Source: Leptidea sinapis (lineage: Eukaryota > Arthropoda > Insecta > Lepidoptera > Pieridae). From it: 64,000 bases of DNA. Location: positions 8,990,001-9,054,000 of the forward strand of contig NC_066287.1 in NCBI RefSeq assembly GCF_905404315.1. Reading direction: 5' to 3'. The notes under the pieces were generated by a model. It made no database searches. It saw only the letters and a list, made by a program, of their open reading frames with translations, and had not been told where the DNA came from. Position 1 is the first letter of the stretch; the number at the start of each line of letters is the position of its first letter. The position numbers and the translations under genes are program-made. Positions 34,018 to 42,354 of the stretch are shown here, one piece after another.

Positions 34018-34395
34018 TGCCCGCGACTATGTCCGCGTAGATAAAGGGTTTTTAATAATAATAAGCAAGTTTGGAATTGAAGATTATCTCATGTCTTATA
34101 CCAGTTTTGGTTCCCGTTTTCGCTTCCGTTCCCAACATATTATATGAATCTTATTTCTAGGAAGATTGATATGGCAAACTAAACCTAGTATTGGTATAGT
34201 TATAGCTCATCGACGTGAAGTCAATATTTCATAAATCCCGCAGGAATCATGGATTTTTCAGAGACAAAATATAGCCTATGTCCTTTCCTAAGGTCTAGTC
34301 TATCGCTGTATCAAAATTCTACAAAATCGGTTTAGCAGCTCCGGCGTAAAAGCGTAACAAACAAACTTACATGCACATGTATAATATTAGTAAGT
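34018..34395 (-). mobile_element. Helitron-like element, CGTCCGCGTAGA type
   Basis: Minus-strand element with CCCGCGACTATGTCCGCGTAG at its end, AAATCCCGCAGGAATCATGG, ATATAGCCTATGTCC and AAATCGGTTTAGCAGC inside, and TATAATATTAGTA at the other end. Confidence 0.65.
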
Positions 34396-34516
34396 AGCTC
34401 ATTTTTACTCAGTTCACGGTACAGCATATAGATAATCAAAGCGTACGAAAGAGGATATCCCAAATGGAGATTTTCTTCATCTTCTTCTTCACACGGGTGG
34501 CTTCCGCAACTCGACG

Positions 34517-34830
34517 TCATATGCACCTATTTTGCGTGCGAGGGTAGGGACTTCTCCAACCAGCCAAGCTCCTCCAAGAAGTCACCCAACTTCTTAACTT
34601 TGCGGAGACTTCCCGAAGAGCGCCTGGTGAGCCTAGGTGCTTCGCCCTGTAGTTTGCCACCTCCATGCACTCCAGCAGAAAGTAAGCGGCTGTTTCTTCT
34701 GTCACCAGGCAGTCTCTGCATAGGGAGCTGTCTGTGACATCTATATTAAAAAGATGCCTGTTAAAAATGCTGTGACCCGTGGCCGCATAGTATAAATCTT
34801 CGTCGACACCGACTAAGCTATAAGATTGCC
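34517..34830 (-). pseudogene. LINE C-terminal zinc-binding region (RNase-H-type LINE)
   Basis: On the minus strand TGHSIFNRHLFNIDVTDSS, LCRDCLVTEETAAYFLLEC and an EVANYRAKHLGSPGAL stretch match the C-terminal region of R1/I/LOA-like LINEs that carry RNase H: a Cys-x2-Cys pair followed by a (His/Phe)...Cys. In this copy the expected His is Phe or Tyr. The 205-codon frame continues upstream into the inverted-repeat arm and is chimeric there. The C-terminal residues are shifted by a frameshift: EELGWLE-like coding is found in another frame. Confidence 0.65.
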
Positions 34831-35009
34831 CTGGTAAAACGCAAGTACCAACGCGAGTGGGAACAGCGCAGGATTTGCTGTAACTAGGGAGTAGCGTACT
34901 GAGTACTGAATCGAATCTACTGATACTGTAACCGATATTGATTGGTAAACTTGCGTTTTGAAAAATGTATAAGCGCAATGCACAACAAACAATATCGAAA
35001 AAATCGAGA

Positions 35010-35240
35010 AATAGCAATAACGGTAGAAAGCACTGTTCCACAATAGCACTGCATATAACTGCCTCGGACGCACTTTGCACATAACTATTCCATACGAATT
35101 CTGCACATAACTGTCCCGGATGAACACTGAACATGTCTAGTAGGTAATTGATTGAGTATAATCAAGGCCACACATACAAAATGTCGCATACACTGGTGTA
35201 TTACAGGTAGCGTGAACAAGTATTAATTGTAACGCGGGAC
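35010..35240 (-). repeat. Inner inverted-repeat arm with 26-bp minisatellite (right)
   Basis: Inverted partner of 32010-32230. CACTGAACA, GTCCCGGATG, GCACATAACTGT, GAGTATAATCAAGGCCACAC and the 26-bp degenerate units occur in mirror order. Confidence 0.65.
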
Positions 35241-35244
35241 AATA

Positions 35245-35820
35245 TGATTGCAATCTAAAGGTAATTAAATTGATATTCAGAAAGAGTACGTCCCATAACT
35301 CGCTAAACCACAACGCAGTGAGTTTTCATCGTTCTATTTAGAGCAAAGAGTATAATAATATATAGGGAAAGGAGAGCCCTCTCTACGCATTATGAGCTGT
35401 CTATTTGAAAACTAGCGCCATCTGGAGATTGGCCCCGAAAGTAACTATATCTATGCTCGGAATTATAAAATTCATTTATAATGTTCTGACGCAATTAAAT
35501 AACTAACTCTACTTTTTAGTGTAGGTATTGCAGTTTTTTACCATGTTGAAATTGCGCGTAGAGTTAGTTATCTAATTTTGTCACAACATAGAACATAAAG
35601 AATAGCTTTAGTAGTGTAAATGTGCAAAATGGAACACGAGAGCTACACACATGCGCAATCGCTAGACGTAGCCGCCATTTTATGACCAGTGGGCAGTCAC
35701 ACAATTATAGAAAAGTTGAAAGGTTTCAAAGCGAGTGACAGCTGCCAAAGCTTTCATTTTCGGGCCAACTAACAGATGGCACTACAGTCTTCTGAAAACG
35801 TCACTATAAGACGTCTGTCC
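35245..35820. other. Unassigned, with an 85-bp hairpin
   Basis: AATTAAATAACTAACTCTAC at 35493-35512 pairs with GTAGAGTTAGTTATCTAATT at 35558-35577 (19 of 20). The surrounding sequence, with GCGCCATCTGG and AGATGGCACTA, is not identified. Confidence 0.5.
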
Positions 35821-35824
35821 CACC

Positions 35825-35955
35825 CCTGATTTAGAGGCTAGCTGAGGTTTCTCTCAGATTTAAGAATCCTAAAACAATAATCCCGTCACTCTGACGCGGG
35901 TTAGGAAAAATAGTGTGATAAGGGTAAGTGCAGCTCTAATATGGAATATGGATAT
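35825..35955 (-). repeat. Outer inverted-repeat arm (right)
   Basis: Mirror partner of 31120-31250: CTAGCTGAGGTTTCTCTCAG, TTTAAGAATCCTAAAACAAT, CTGACGCGGGTTAGGAAAAA. Confidence 0.6.
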
Positions 35956-36039
35956 CTTTTACAAGATTTTTAGGGTTGCATACAACGAATTCCAGATCAT
36001 TATTAAAAGCAAAGATGACCGCCAGGCAATGATGGCAAC

Positions 36040-36240
36040 CTTAGATCCTTTATACGTCTAGATAGACTGTGACAGTTAGCCTCCATTTTGATATTTTGAG
36101 GCATCCACGCACACTAACAAAGTGTCATACAAATTGCGACTATAAGACGTAGCTTGTCACGCACACTAAAGTAATAAGACTGGCCTGTTTTCATCAGTTG
36201 ACTAGCAAGAGGCTTTATCTAGACGTATAAATTATCTACG
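36040..36240 (+). mobile_element. MITE with 16-bp perfect inverted ends
   Basis: TTTATACGTCTAGATA at 36049-36064 and its exact inverse at 36216-36231; similarity extends outward (CTTAGAT against CGTAGAT). About 180-200 bp, no coding capacity. Related pieces at 29015-29165, 32250-32405, and a single end near 29597-29624. Confidence 0.7.
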
Positions 36241-36544
36241 ATTTCAACAATATCGATAACGATAACAAGGTTCTCGGGAAAGTGGAAAATAACTTTAGCA
36301 TCACTTTTTAAATCTAAAATAGCAACAATCATGTGTGAATTCACAAAACCTAAATAATACATGTGTACTAGAAAGGTTTAGAAATTTTGTAGCTATGAGA
36401 TAGAGCTTCATCGCCAAATGTCATTTGACTCTGGACTCTGTCTAGTTGACTTAAGCCACAACGAAAATTATAAAGAGTTATGGCCCGATTATTTGCTCGT
36501 TTTAAATACATTGCACTGCAGCCGAATATTAAAATAAATGTTAA

Positions 36545-36890
36545 TCACAAATTCAAATATTTTTTTTTTTTGAAAATAGAATATAAAATAACTTATTGAA
36601 AGTCTATTCATTCGGAAATTTACGCCTCAGAACTGAGAAGAATGGCCGCAAGAACTCCTTTTTTTTATAAAAAATTTAAAAACATACAATCAAAATATGT
36701 CTAATTTGAATAGCCTATGGCAGGCACTCCATTCCCAGTCTGTTAATTCATTAAGAAAGTATTGTTTAGTACTACACCACACACATGAACGGTTTTTAAA
36801 CAATTCTATTTAATTTCATAATACAAAAATCTTTTAAACAGTATCTGGGTATCATGTTGTAAAAGCAAATCGCCTCACAAAAAACACTCG
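36545..36890 (-). mobile_element. LINE family J, 3' end
   Basis: CAAATTCAAAT tail, GCCTCAGAACTGAGAAGAAT, CAGGCACTCCATTCCCAGTC and TAAAAGCAAATCGCCTCAC follow the J-family order in reverse. Diverged. Confidence 0.75.
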
Positions 36891-36894
36891 AACT

Positions 36895-37675
36895 AAAATA
36901 TAACCTTCTCGGGAAATAATGCATTTTAAATATCATAATTGTATTGATAAGTAATTGTATTACAAATGGCCATATCAGAATATTTCAGTATGGTCCAGAA
37001 ATTACAAAAATAACTGCTTTATAAGTATTACTGAACACATTTATGAACAAAAAACGGTGTATGCTCAAGACTGGACGACTGATTTGAATACTTAGCCGAA
37101 GCGAGGTTAATAATTGGAAATAAAACCAAGCTATATTCAGTCTCTTACTTGAGATAAAAATCGTATCGGGAGTGTTACATTTAAATAAAATACTTTTTAA
37201 AAGATTAAAACTAGTGTAATTGCAACTGTATTTTTAATCGACTTCGAAAAGGAGGAGGTTCTCAACTCGATTAGTTAAAAAAAACTATGCCATAAAGTAT
37301 TCTAATTATGAAGTGGGTACTTATTTACGAATAATCAATGCTATCTATGGAATGATAATATCTCTACTTTTCGAACGTCGTCGTCAGCAATAAATAACTT
37401 TCTTGAAATTTGACTCAATCATTTTACTTTGCTCCTTTCTTTTAAAATACTATGTTACTTAAAAAGAGTTATTACTTTTTGGCCATTCTTTCGATTGGCA
37501 TCATAAAAGTAGGGGTGTTTTTTGTACATTTAAGTTGGTTCGATTCCCAAACGAGGCAAGCAATTTTTAGAAAATCTTTGAATGCAGAATTACTTACTTT
37601 TAAAAGTAACATAAAGTCTTCTTTCAGTAAAATACCCTATCAACAATATTTAAGGTACTTTCACTTCATGTACCA
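36895..37675. other. Mostly unassigned
   Basis: 37165-37235 matches the left end of the 6.1-kb MITE family (AAATAAAATACTTTTTAAAA, TAGTGTAATTGCAACTG) and runs into a CGACTTCGAAAAGGAGGAGG block, known to me as part of a common lepidopteran repeat. Nothing else seen. Confidence 0.45.
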
Positions 37676-37679
37676 TAAC

Positions 37680-38245
37680 TTTGGGACATCCTGTATATGT
37701 GGAAGATTGGCCAGTAGCTTTTATTTGAGGTATGGTATAGGGGCTCCTGTTTCCGCAATTAAACCACTAGCATGGGTCCATTTTGCGTGCCTATTATTTG
37801 AGGATTAACAATTCATTCTTTTTTCAAGAAGGTATCGAATCTTTTAAAGATAGCTACTGATTTTAGTATCAAAAAACGATAACAACCTTTTTATGAATTA
37901 CTACTGAATTACTGATCTTAGTAGGTATAGATGGTTTGAGTCGGAATCCATATAAAAACGACTGACAGGTCAAGAAAATGTAGATGTCAATGGCGTAAAA
38001 CGTTCCGTTACTGCAAGATGACTTATTTTTTAATAAATTATAATAATTTATTTCTTTTGACTCCCATATCTTAGTGCCTCTATAATTTTTATATAAACAT
38101 CGTAAAAATTTAAGTTTATAATTAATATAAACTTGTACTTGTACGATGCTTCCTTAATTTTAAAATTATGTGGGTCCATTCTCGCCATCCTCCTTTGTAA
38201 CAACTTTACTTGTGAATGTTTCTGGCAAATAAAGAACTTTGACTT
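37680..38245 (+). repeat. Repeat D, copy 1
   Basis: About 500 bp homologous to 63465-63955: GTGGAAGATTGGCCAGTAGC, CGAATCTTTTAAAGATA, TTGACTCCCATATCTTAG, CTTGTACTTGTACGATGCTT, ATGTGGGTCCATTCTCGCC. It contains a ~70-bp block (37728-37800) with the GAPVS-type peptide that the second copy lacks. Class unknown. Confidence 0.7.
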
Positions 38246-38544
38246 TGACTTTTGAAACAATACAGCACTTTGTGGGTCCAGTAGAATAATGGATGATGGG
38301 TACTTACTTTTAGACTAGCCAAGATACTGTAGCGCAATGGTACACGTTGATTCGCAGGGTAAAATGCAGCTGCAAGAAGTAAAAATAATAAGTCACTCAC
38401 TTCACAGATACTGTCTAGCCTGAAATTAGGCATACAAATCATAGTATGTACTATGGGTGACAGATAACAAAATATTTAATACGATTAAAATAATGAATAA
38501 TAAAAATAAAACTGAATGAACCACATCAATATAAATAGATGTAG

Positions 38545-39045
38545 CGTTCAGGTAGATGTCTTGGGCATCAACGGCTATCCTGCCTTAAATCGGCAGGCAG
38601 TATCAGTCGTCACGCCAGCATTAATGAAGTCATATAACAGATGTTTTACAGCCAAATGGCGATTCTGATGGAATGACCCAGGTGGCTTGCGGATGGGGAA
38701 GGGCGCTGGTGTGGGACGTGACTTGCGTATACACTCTGGCTCCTTCTCGTGTCCATGTTACGTAAGTTGGTGCTGGGGCTGCTGCTACGACTGCCGAAGA
38801 CATCAAACGTCGCAAATATGTCGGTTTCAGTGAGTCTTACACCTATGTGCCGTTTCGTATCGAGACACTTGGCCCGTGGTGGTCCAGAGGCGTAGATAAT
38901 GTACAAAGTACTATCTTCTCGCCTCAATAGGGCTACTGGCAACCCAAGCGCTGGCAGTTATTTCGGTCAATGGATCAGCCTAGCTATCCAACGTGGAAAT
39001 TCTGATGATAGTTTTAATTTAATGTAGGTAATCATAGTATAGTAA
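38545..39045 (+). pseudogene. Retroelement-type ORF end (ETLGPWG domain), copy 3
   Basis: Best copy of the domain. A plus frame from ~38665 reads SDGMTQVACGWGRALVWDV, TCVYTLAPSRVHVT, stop, then KRRKYVGFSESYTYVPFRIE, TLGPW and, after a frameshift, ARRIMYKVLSSRLNRATGN and a SLAIQRGNSD-like end. Family assignment is from memory of similar LINE-associated proteins in invertebrates. A stop and at least one frameshift make it a relic. Confidence 0.6.
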
Positions 39046-39149
39046 GTATAATAATAAGATTTGTTTTGTTTGTAAAAATAATAATCTACCATAAACATAA
39101 TTAAAAATACACAAATACATCTAAACAATTTGTTAGCCTAAAGTGATAT

Positions 39150-39320
39150 CCCACACTTGCGGGATTAATTATAATATTTGTAACCAAAATTTATTAACGA
39201 TGTGGGACCCGAAACCGCGACCTCTCGGGTTCCGTCCGAGTGCTCTTACTAAATGATATGACCGTTCGATTTTGTATAGATCGTAAGCTTTAGTATATTT
39301 TGTTCAACTAGGAATTTCTA
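39150..39320 (-). repeat. tRNA-like repeat, inverted copy
   Basis: Minus-strand tRNA-like module with the anticodon-stem region (CGACCTCTCGGGTTCCGTCC on the plus strand) and the CACACTTGCGGGATTAAT tail block. The T-arm box B is mutated (GGGACCCGAAACC). Confidence 0.6.
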
Positions 39321-39497
39321 TTTAAGTTATTAATAATCAGATTTTCTTGAGCAAACTCGACCCTAAGTAAACCGTAGTCAATCTCGGACAGGCTAAATTA
39401 AATTTTAGAAGACTACTCTATACCTTCTAATATAGTTGTGGACTAATATAATCAACCCGCTACTATATTTTGTCTCAATCAGCATTGAAACGAAGGC

Positions 39498-39688
39498 TAC
39501 ATCAAGTAAAAGCCTAGTTACGTTAAACAAAAGCTAGTTACGTAAAACGAAAGAATGTTACCTCAAATGAAAGAGAGTTACGTGAAACAAAAGCTAGTTA
39601 CGTCAAAAAAAAGCTCGTTATGTCAAATGAAAGCTAGTTACGTCAAACGAAAGATAGTTACATCAAATAAAAAGCTAGTTACGTCAGT
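39498..39688 (+). repeat. 20-bp minisatellite, ~9 units
   Basis: Units of the type TACGTCAAACGAAAGCTAGT start at 39519, 39539, 39559, 39579, 39599, 39619, 39639 and 39659 in exact 20-bp register, with one degraded unit before and a 21-bp last unit. The frame over it (repeating S-Y-V-K/L-V-T-S residues) is a by-product. Confidence 0.9.
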
Positions 39689-39879
39689 TACCGAAGATTC
39701 CGTAGCAAAAACAAGTGTTGAAACTGTGTTTTATGTTAAAGTTGTAGTCTGCATGCGTATTCAAGATTGTTATAATAAATTAAGTCATCCTTAATATAAT
39801 AAATTAATGTATAATGGAAATGCATGTGTGCATCTTAAATAATCCTACAAAAATTAAAGAATCTGGTATTTAAAGTACC

Positions 39880-40310
39880 TATAATATTATAAATGCGAAA
39901 GATTGTAAGAATATATGGATGTATGTTTGTTACTCTATCAAGAAAAAAATACAGAATATATTTTAATGAAACTTTACAATATATAGCTTACGCATTTGAA
40001 TAACACATAGGCTATAGTGTCAAGTAAGTATGAAAAAAAAATCCAACTGCTAGTTATTCATGTTTGCGCCGCAAAAACCGTAGGAGGTGCAAAAATACAT
40101 ATAACGTATATTGGAAATTTTTATCGTAAGTAGTCCTCCAAAAAAGCCCGCAACAACATATATCCATCTTTTAACTGTAAGCCATTATCGACAAAATAGT
40201 GAAAAATAAATACAATAAAAATTATTGATGTATCTCTAACGCATTTTTGGTAGTAAAAATTGATGCTTTTCTCTCACTTGCTCGCTACATCATTTGGACA
40301 ATTATTTGCA
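39880..40310 (+). mobile_element. Helitron-like element, 5' part
   Basis: Begins near TATAATATTATAAATGCGAA and carries ATGTATGTTTGTTACTCT, TTTTAATGAAACTTTACAAT and CCTCCAAAAAAGCCCGCAAC, typical for a lepidopteran Helitron-like subfamily. No 3' terminus before the helicase relic. Confidence 0.6.
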
Positions 40311-40427
40311 TAGTTATGACGATGACGATAAACAATCGAGTTCGCGATATTATTGTGTGGTCCGGTGGCACTACGGGACTAATAGGACGGGCGCCCAGGT
40401 ATGACTACGGGTGGGGGAGTTATTAAT

Positions 40428-40610
40428 TTAGAACGCCTGCAGTTCTCATTTAAAGTTGCATTTTCAATGACTATCAACAAATCGCAGGCATGTAGCAGGA
40501 ATAATTTTGGGCATGCCATGTTTTTCCCACGGCCAACTCTACGTGGCTTGCTCACGTGTTTTTAATCGCAAAATCTGCATGTTTATGCTGACCAAAATAA
40601 ATCGTTTATC
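40428..40610 (+). pseudogene. Helitron helicase C-terminus relic
   Basis: One plus frame (40428-40487) reads LERLQFSFKVAFSMTINKSQ and a second (from 40507) reads LGMPCFSHGQLYVACSRV, NRKICMFMLTKIN. These match, in order, the last two conserved motifs of the Pif1-like superfamily 1 helicase domain of Helitron Rep-Hel proteins, which unwinds the donor strand in rolling-circle transposition. A frame change and a deletion between 40488 and 40506 separate them; Rep and the first helicase motifs are missing. Helitron-like ends lie on both sides (39880 and 41106), so this may be the remnant of an autonomous element. Confidence 0.75.
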
Positions 40611-40779
40611 ATAAGTTTAAGGGAGTATATTGCAGTAGCTACCTATAACTTTTCCATTACCATCAAGCATCATATACATTCATAACTATGTATCTTTACA
40701 AAATATAGTGTTTATAATACGTCATATTAGCGATCATCATAAAAAATTCTTATTTTCAATTTAAATACATTGCACAATA

Positions 40780-41106
40780 TAGTTTTTCGAATACATAACT
40801 GGACAATAGCTGGACCGATTTTCATGATTTTTAATTTGTTAGATTTTTCTCTGTCCGGAATAGCAAAATAATATAAAATCATTGAAATATTGACGAATAT
40901 ATAATTGTTTCTAAAAATGATAATCTCTGGATCCTCTGAACCGATTTTGAAATTTTTGAATTGAATGTCCATAGGCTATATTAGTTTAACCCGAAAAATT
41001 AAAAGACTCTTTCGTGTAGCGTGGTTTTAAAAATAAGTCAGAGAAAAAACGGTTGAACACTAAAAATAATTCATAATATGGTAAAACGACGTTTGCCGGC
41101 TTAGTA
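40780..41106 (+). mobile_element. Helitron-like 3' part with altered terminus
   Basis: AGCTGGACCGATTTTCATGA and AAACGACGTTTGCCGG are family blocks. The terminus reads GGCTTAGT instead of GGTCAGCTAGT, so the end is damaged or slightly deleted. Confidence 0.6.
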
Positions 41107-41227
41107 AATATATAAACAAGAATTATTGCTAACATGAGGAAAACATCTAAAAAGATAAGATTAAAGATAGCTTATTTGAATGTGGAAATATTAAATGAAA
41201 TGAAAAATGTTTATTTGAATCGTATGG

Positions 41228-41447
41228 TACACATAAATATATAAATAACTTAAAATAAAACTTATAAAGCAGACAAACAATAGAAAAAACAAAATCTTAA
41301 AGAATACTTCCTATACGTTACAAAAATCGTTCCAACTCAGCATGTTTACTGGTTGTGAAAACCAACGCTGGTCTTCCATTGGGCCATCTGGTAACGTCAG
41401 GCTAAATAAAATTTTAAATAAATTGAAAAGTTATTTAACCTAGTTAA
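41228..41447 (+). repeat. Direct repeat X, left copy
   Basis: About 220 bp from GTACACATAAATATA to CCTAGTTAAA. It recurs from 41739 right after the LINE tail. It carries the undisturbed site AACGTCAGG for the hAT MITE found in the right copy. Confidence 0.75.
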
Positions 41448-41737
41448 ATTCCTGCCGCCGAATTCCTCCTTCGCACGACACGCCACAAGTTAGGATATCA
41501 TCCCCATCATCTGGATGTGTGGCGGTCCTCCATAGTGCGGGTTTCAAGGAGCTTTCTTCCACGTACTACAACGCTGTGGAATGAGCTTCCTTGTGCGGTG
41601 TTTCCGCGTACACCTTCCTTAAGGGCCGGTAACGCTCTTGTGATTCCTCTGGTGTTGCAAGAGAATGTGGGATACGGTAATCACTTAACACCAGGTGACC
41701 CGTACGCTCGTTTGTCCTCCTATTCCATAAAAAAAAA
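41448..41737 (+). mobile_element. LINE family C2, 3' end
   Basis: AATTCCTGCCGCCGAATTCC, GGATGTGTGGCGGTCC, AGCTTTCTTCCACGTACTAC, GTGCGGTGTTTCC and a CTATTCCATAAAAAAAAA tail. The frame reads FLPRTTTLWNELPCAVF, then shifts. 5'-truncated to ~290 bp and bounded by direct repeat X on both sides. Confidence 0.85.
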
Positions 41738-41945
41738 GTACACATAAATATACAAATAACTTAAAATAAAACTTATAATGGAGACAAAGAATAAAACAAA
41801 CAAAATCTGAGAGAATACGTTATATATATATATATATCTATATATATATATATATATATACGTTACAAAAATGGTTCCAACTCAGCATGTTTTCTGGTGT
41901 GAAAACCAACGCTGGTCTTCCGCTGGGCCATTTGGTGACGTCACG

Positions 41946-42261
41946 CAGGGGCGTCCATTGGTTTTCTAGCAAGGTAGGCAACGATTGCTTACCATTTCTT
42001 ATGAGTGGGTGTTCAGTAGAAGTTTGGTTATAAAATAACGGCACCAAAGTAAACTAAATAAACTTTAACACTAGTGCTGTTTTTTATGGAATAGGAGGAC
42101 AAACGAGCGTACTGGTCACCTGGTGTTAAGTGATCACCGCCGCCTACAATCTCTTGCAACACCAGAGGAATCACAGGAGCGTTGCCGGCCTTTGACTATA
42201 TTTATTTCGTTCATAACGAGGTATGCACTGCCTAATTGCCTATATGATATGCACGCCCCTG
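41946..42261. mobile_element. hAT-type MITE, 316 bp, with 8-bp target duplication
   Basis: The ends CAGGGGCGT and ACGCCCCTG are 9-bp perfect inverted repeats, typical of hAT. The flanks ACGTCACG (41938-41945) and ACGTCAGG (42262-42269) are an 8-bp duplication with one mismatch. The left copy of repeat X shows the empty site. A C2 LINE fragment lies inside it. Confidence 0.8.
42078..42196 (-). mobile_element. LINE family C2, extreme 3' end inside the MITE
   Basis: A T run followed by ATGGAATAGGAGGACAAACG, CACCTGGTGTTAAGTGATCA and GAGCGTTGCCGGCC, the same 3' UTR as at 32610 and 41737, inverted. Confidence 0.8.
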
Positions 42262-42354
42262 ACGTCAGGCTAAATAAAATTTTAAATTAATTGAAAAGTT
42301 ATTTATCCTAGTAAAATAACGTAACGAGAAATTAATACTTAACTAAAAACTTAT

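Larger units (their letters stand above)
41738..42320 (+). repeat. Direct repeat X, right copy, interrupted
   Basis: Repeats 41228-41447 (TACAAATAACTTAAAATAAA, TTCCAACTCAGCATG, ACCAACGCTGGTCTTCC), expanded by an (AT)n run at 41820-41866 and split by a MITE between 41946 and 42261. It resumes at GTCAGGCTAAATAAAATTTT. Confidence 0.75.

Noticed and set aside
37452..37808. 118-codon plus frame as a host gene
   Set aside because: Its second half lies in repeat D and the GAPVS block, and the first half has no recognisable domain or exon signals.
39498..39688. CRISPR array
   Set aside because: Continuous 20-bp units with no spacers, in a eukaryotic context; it is a minisatellite.
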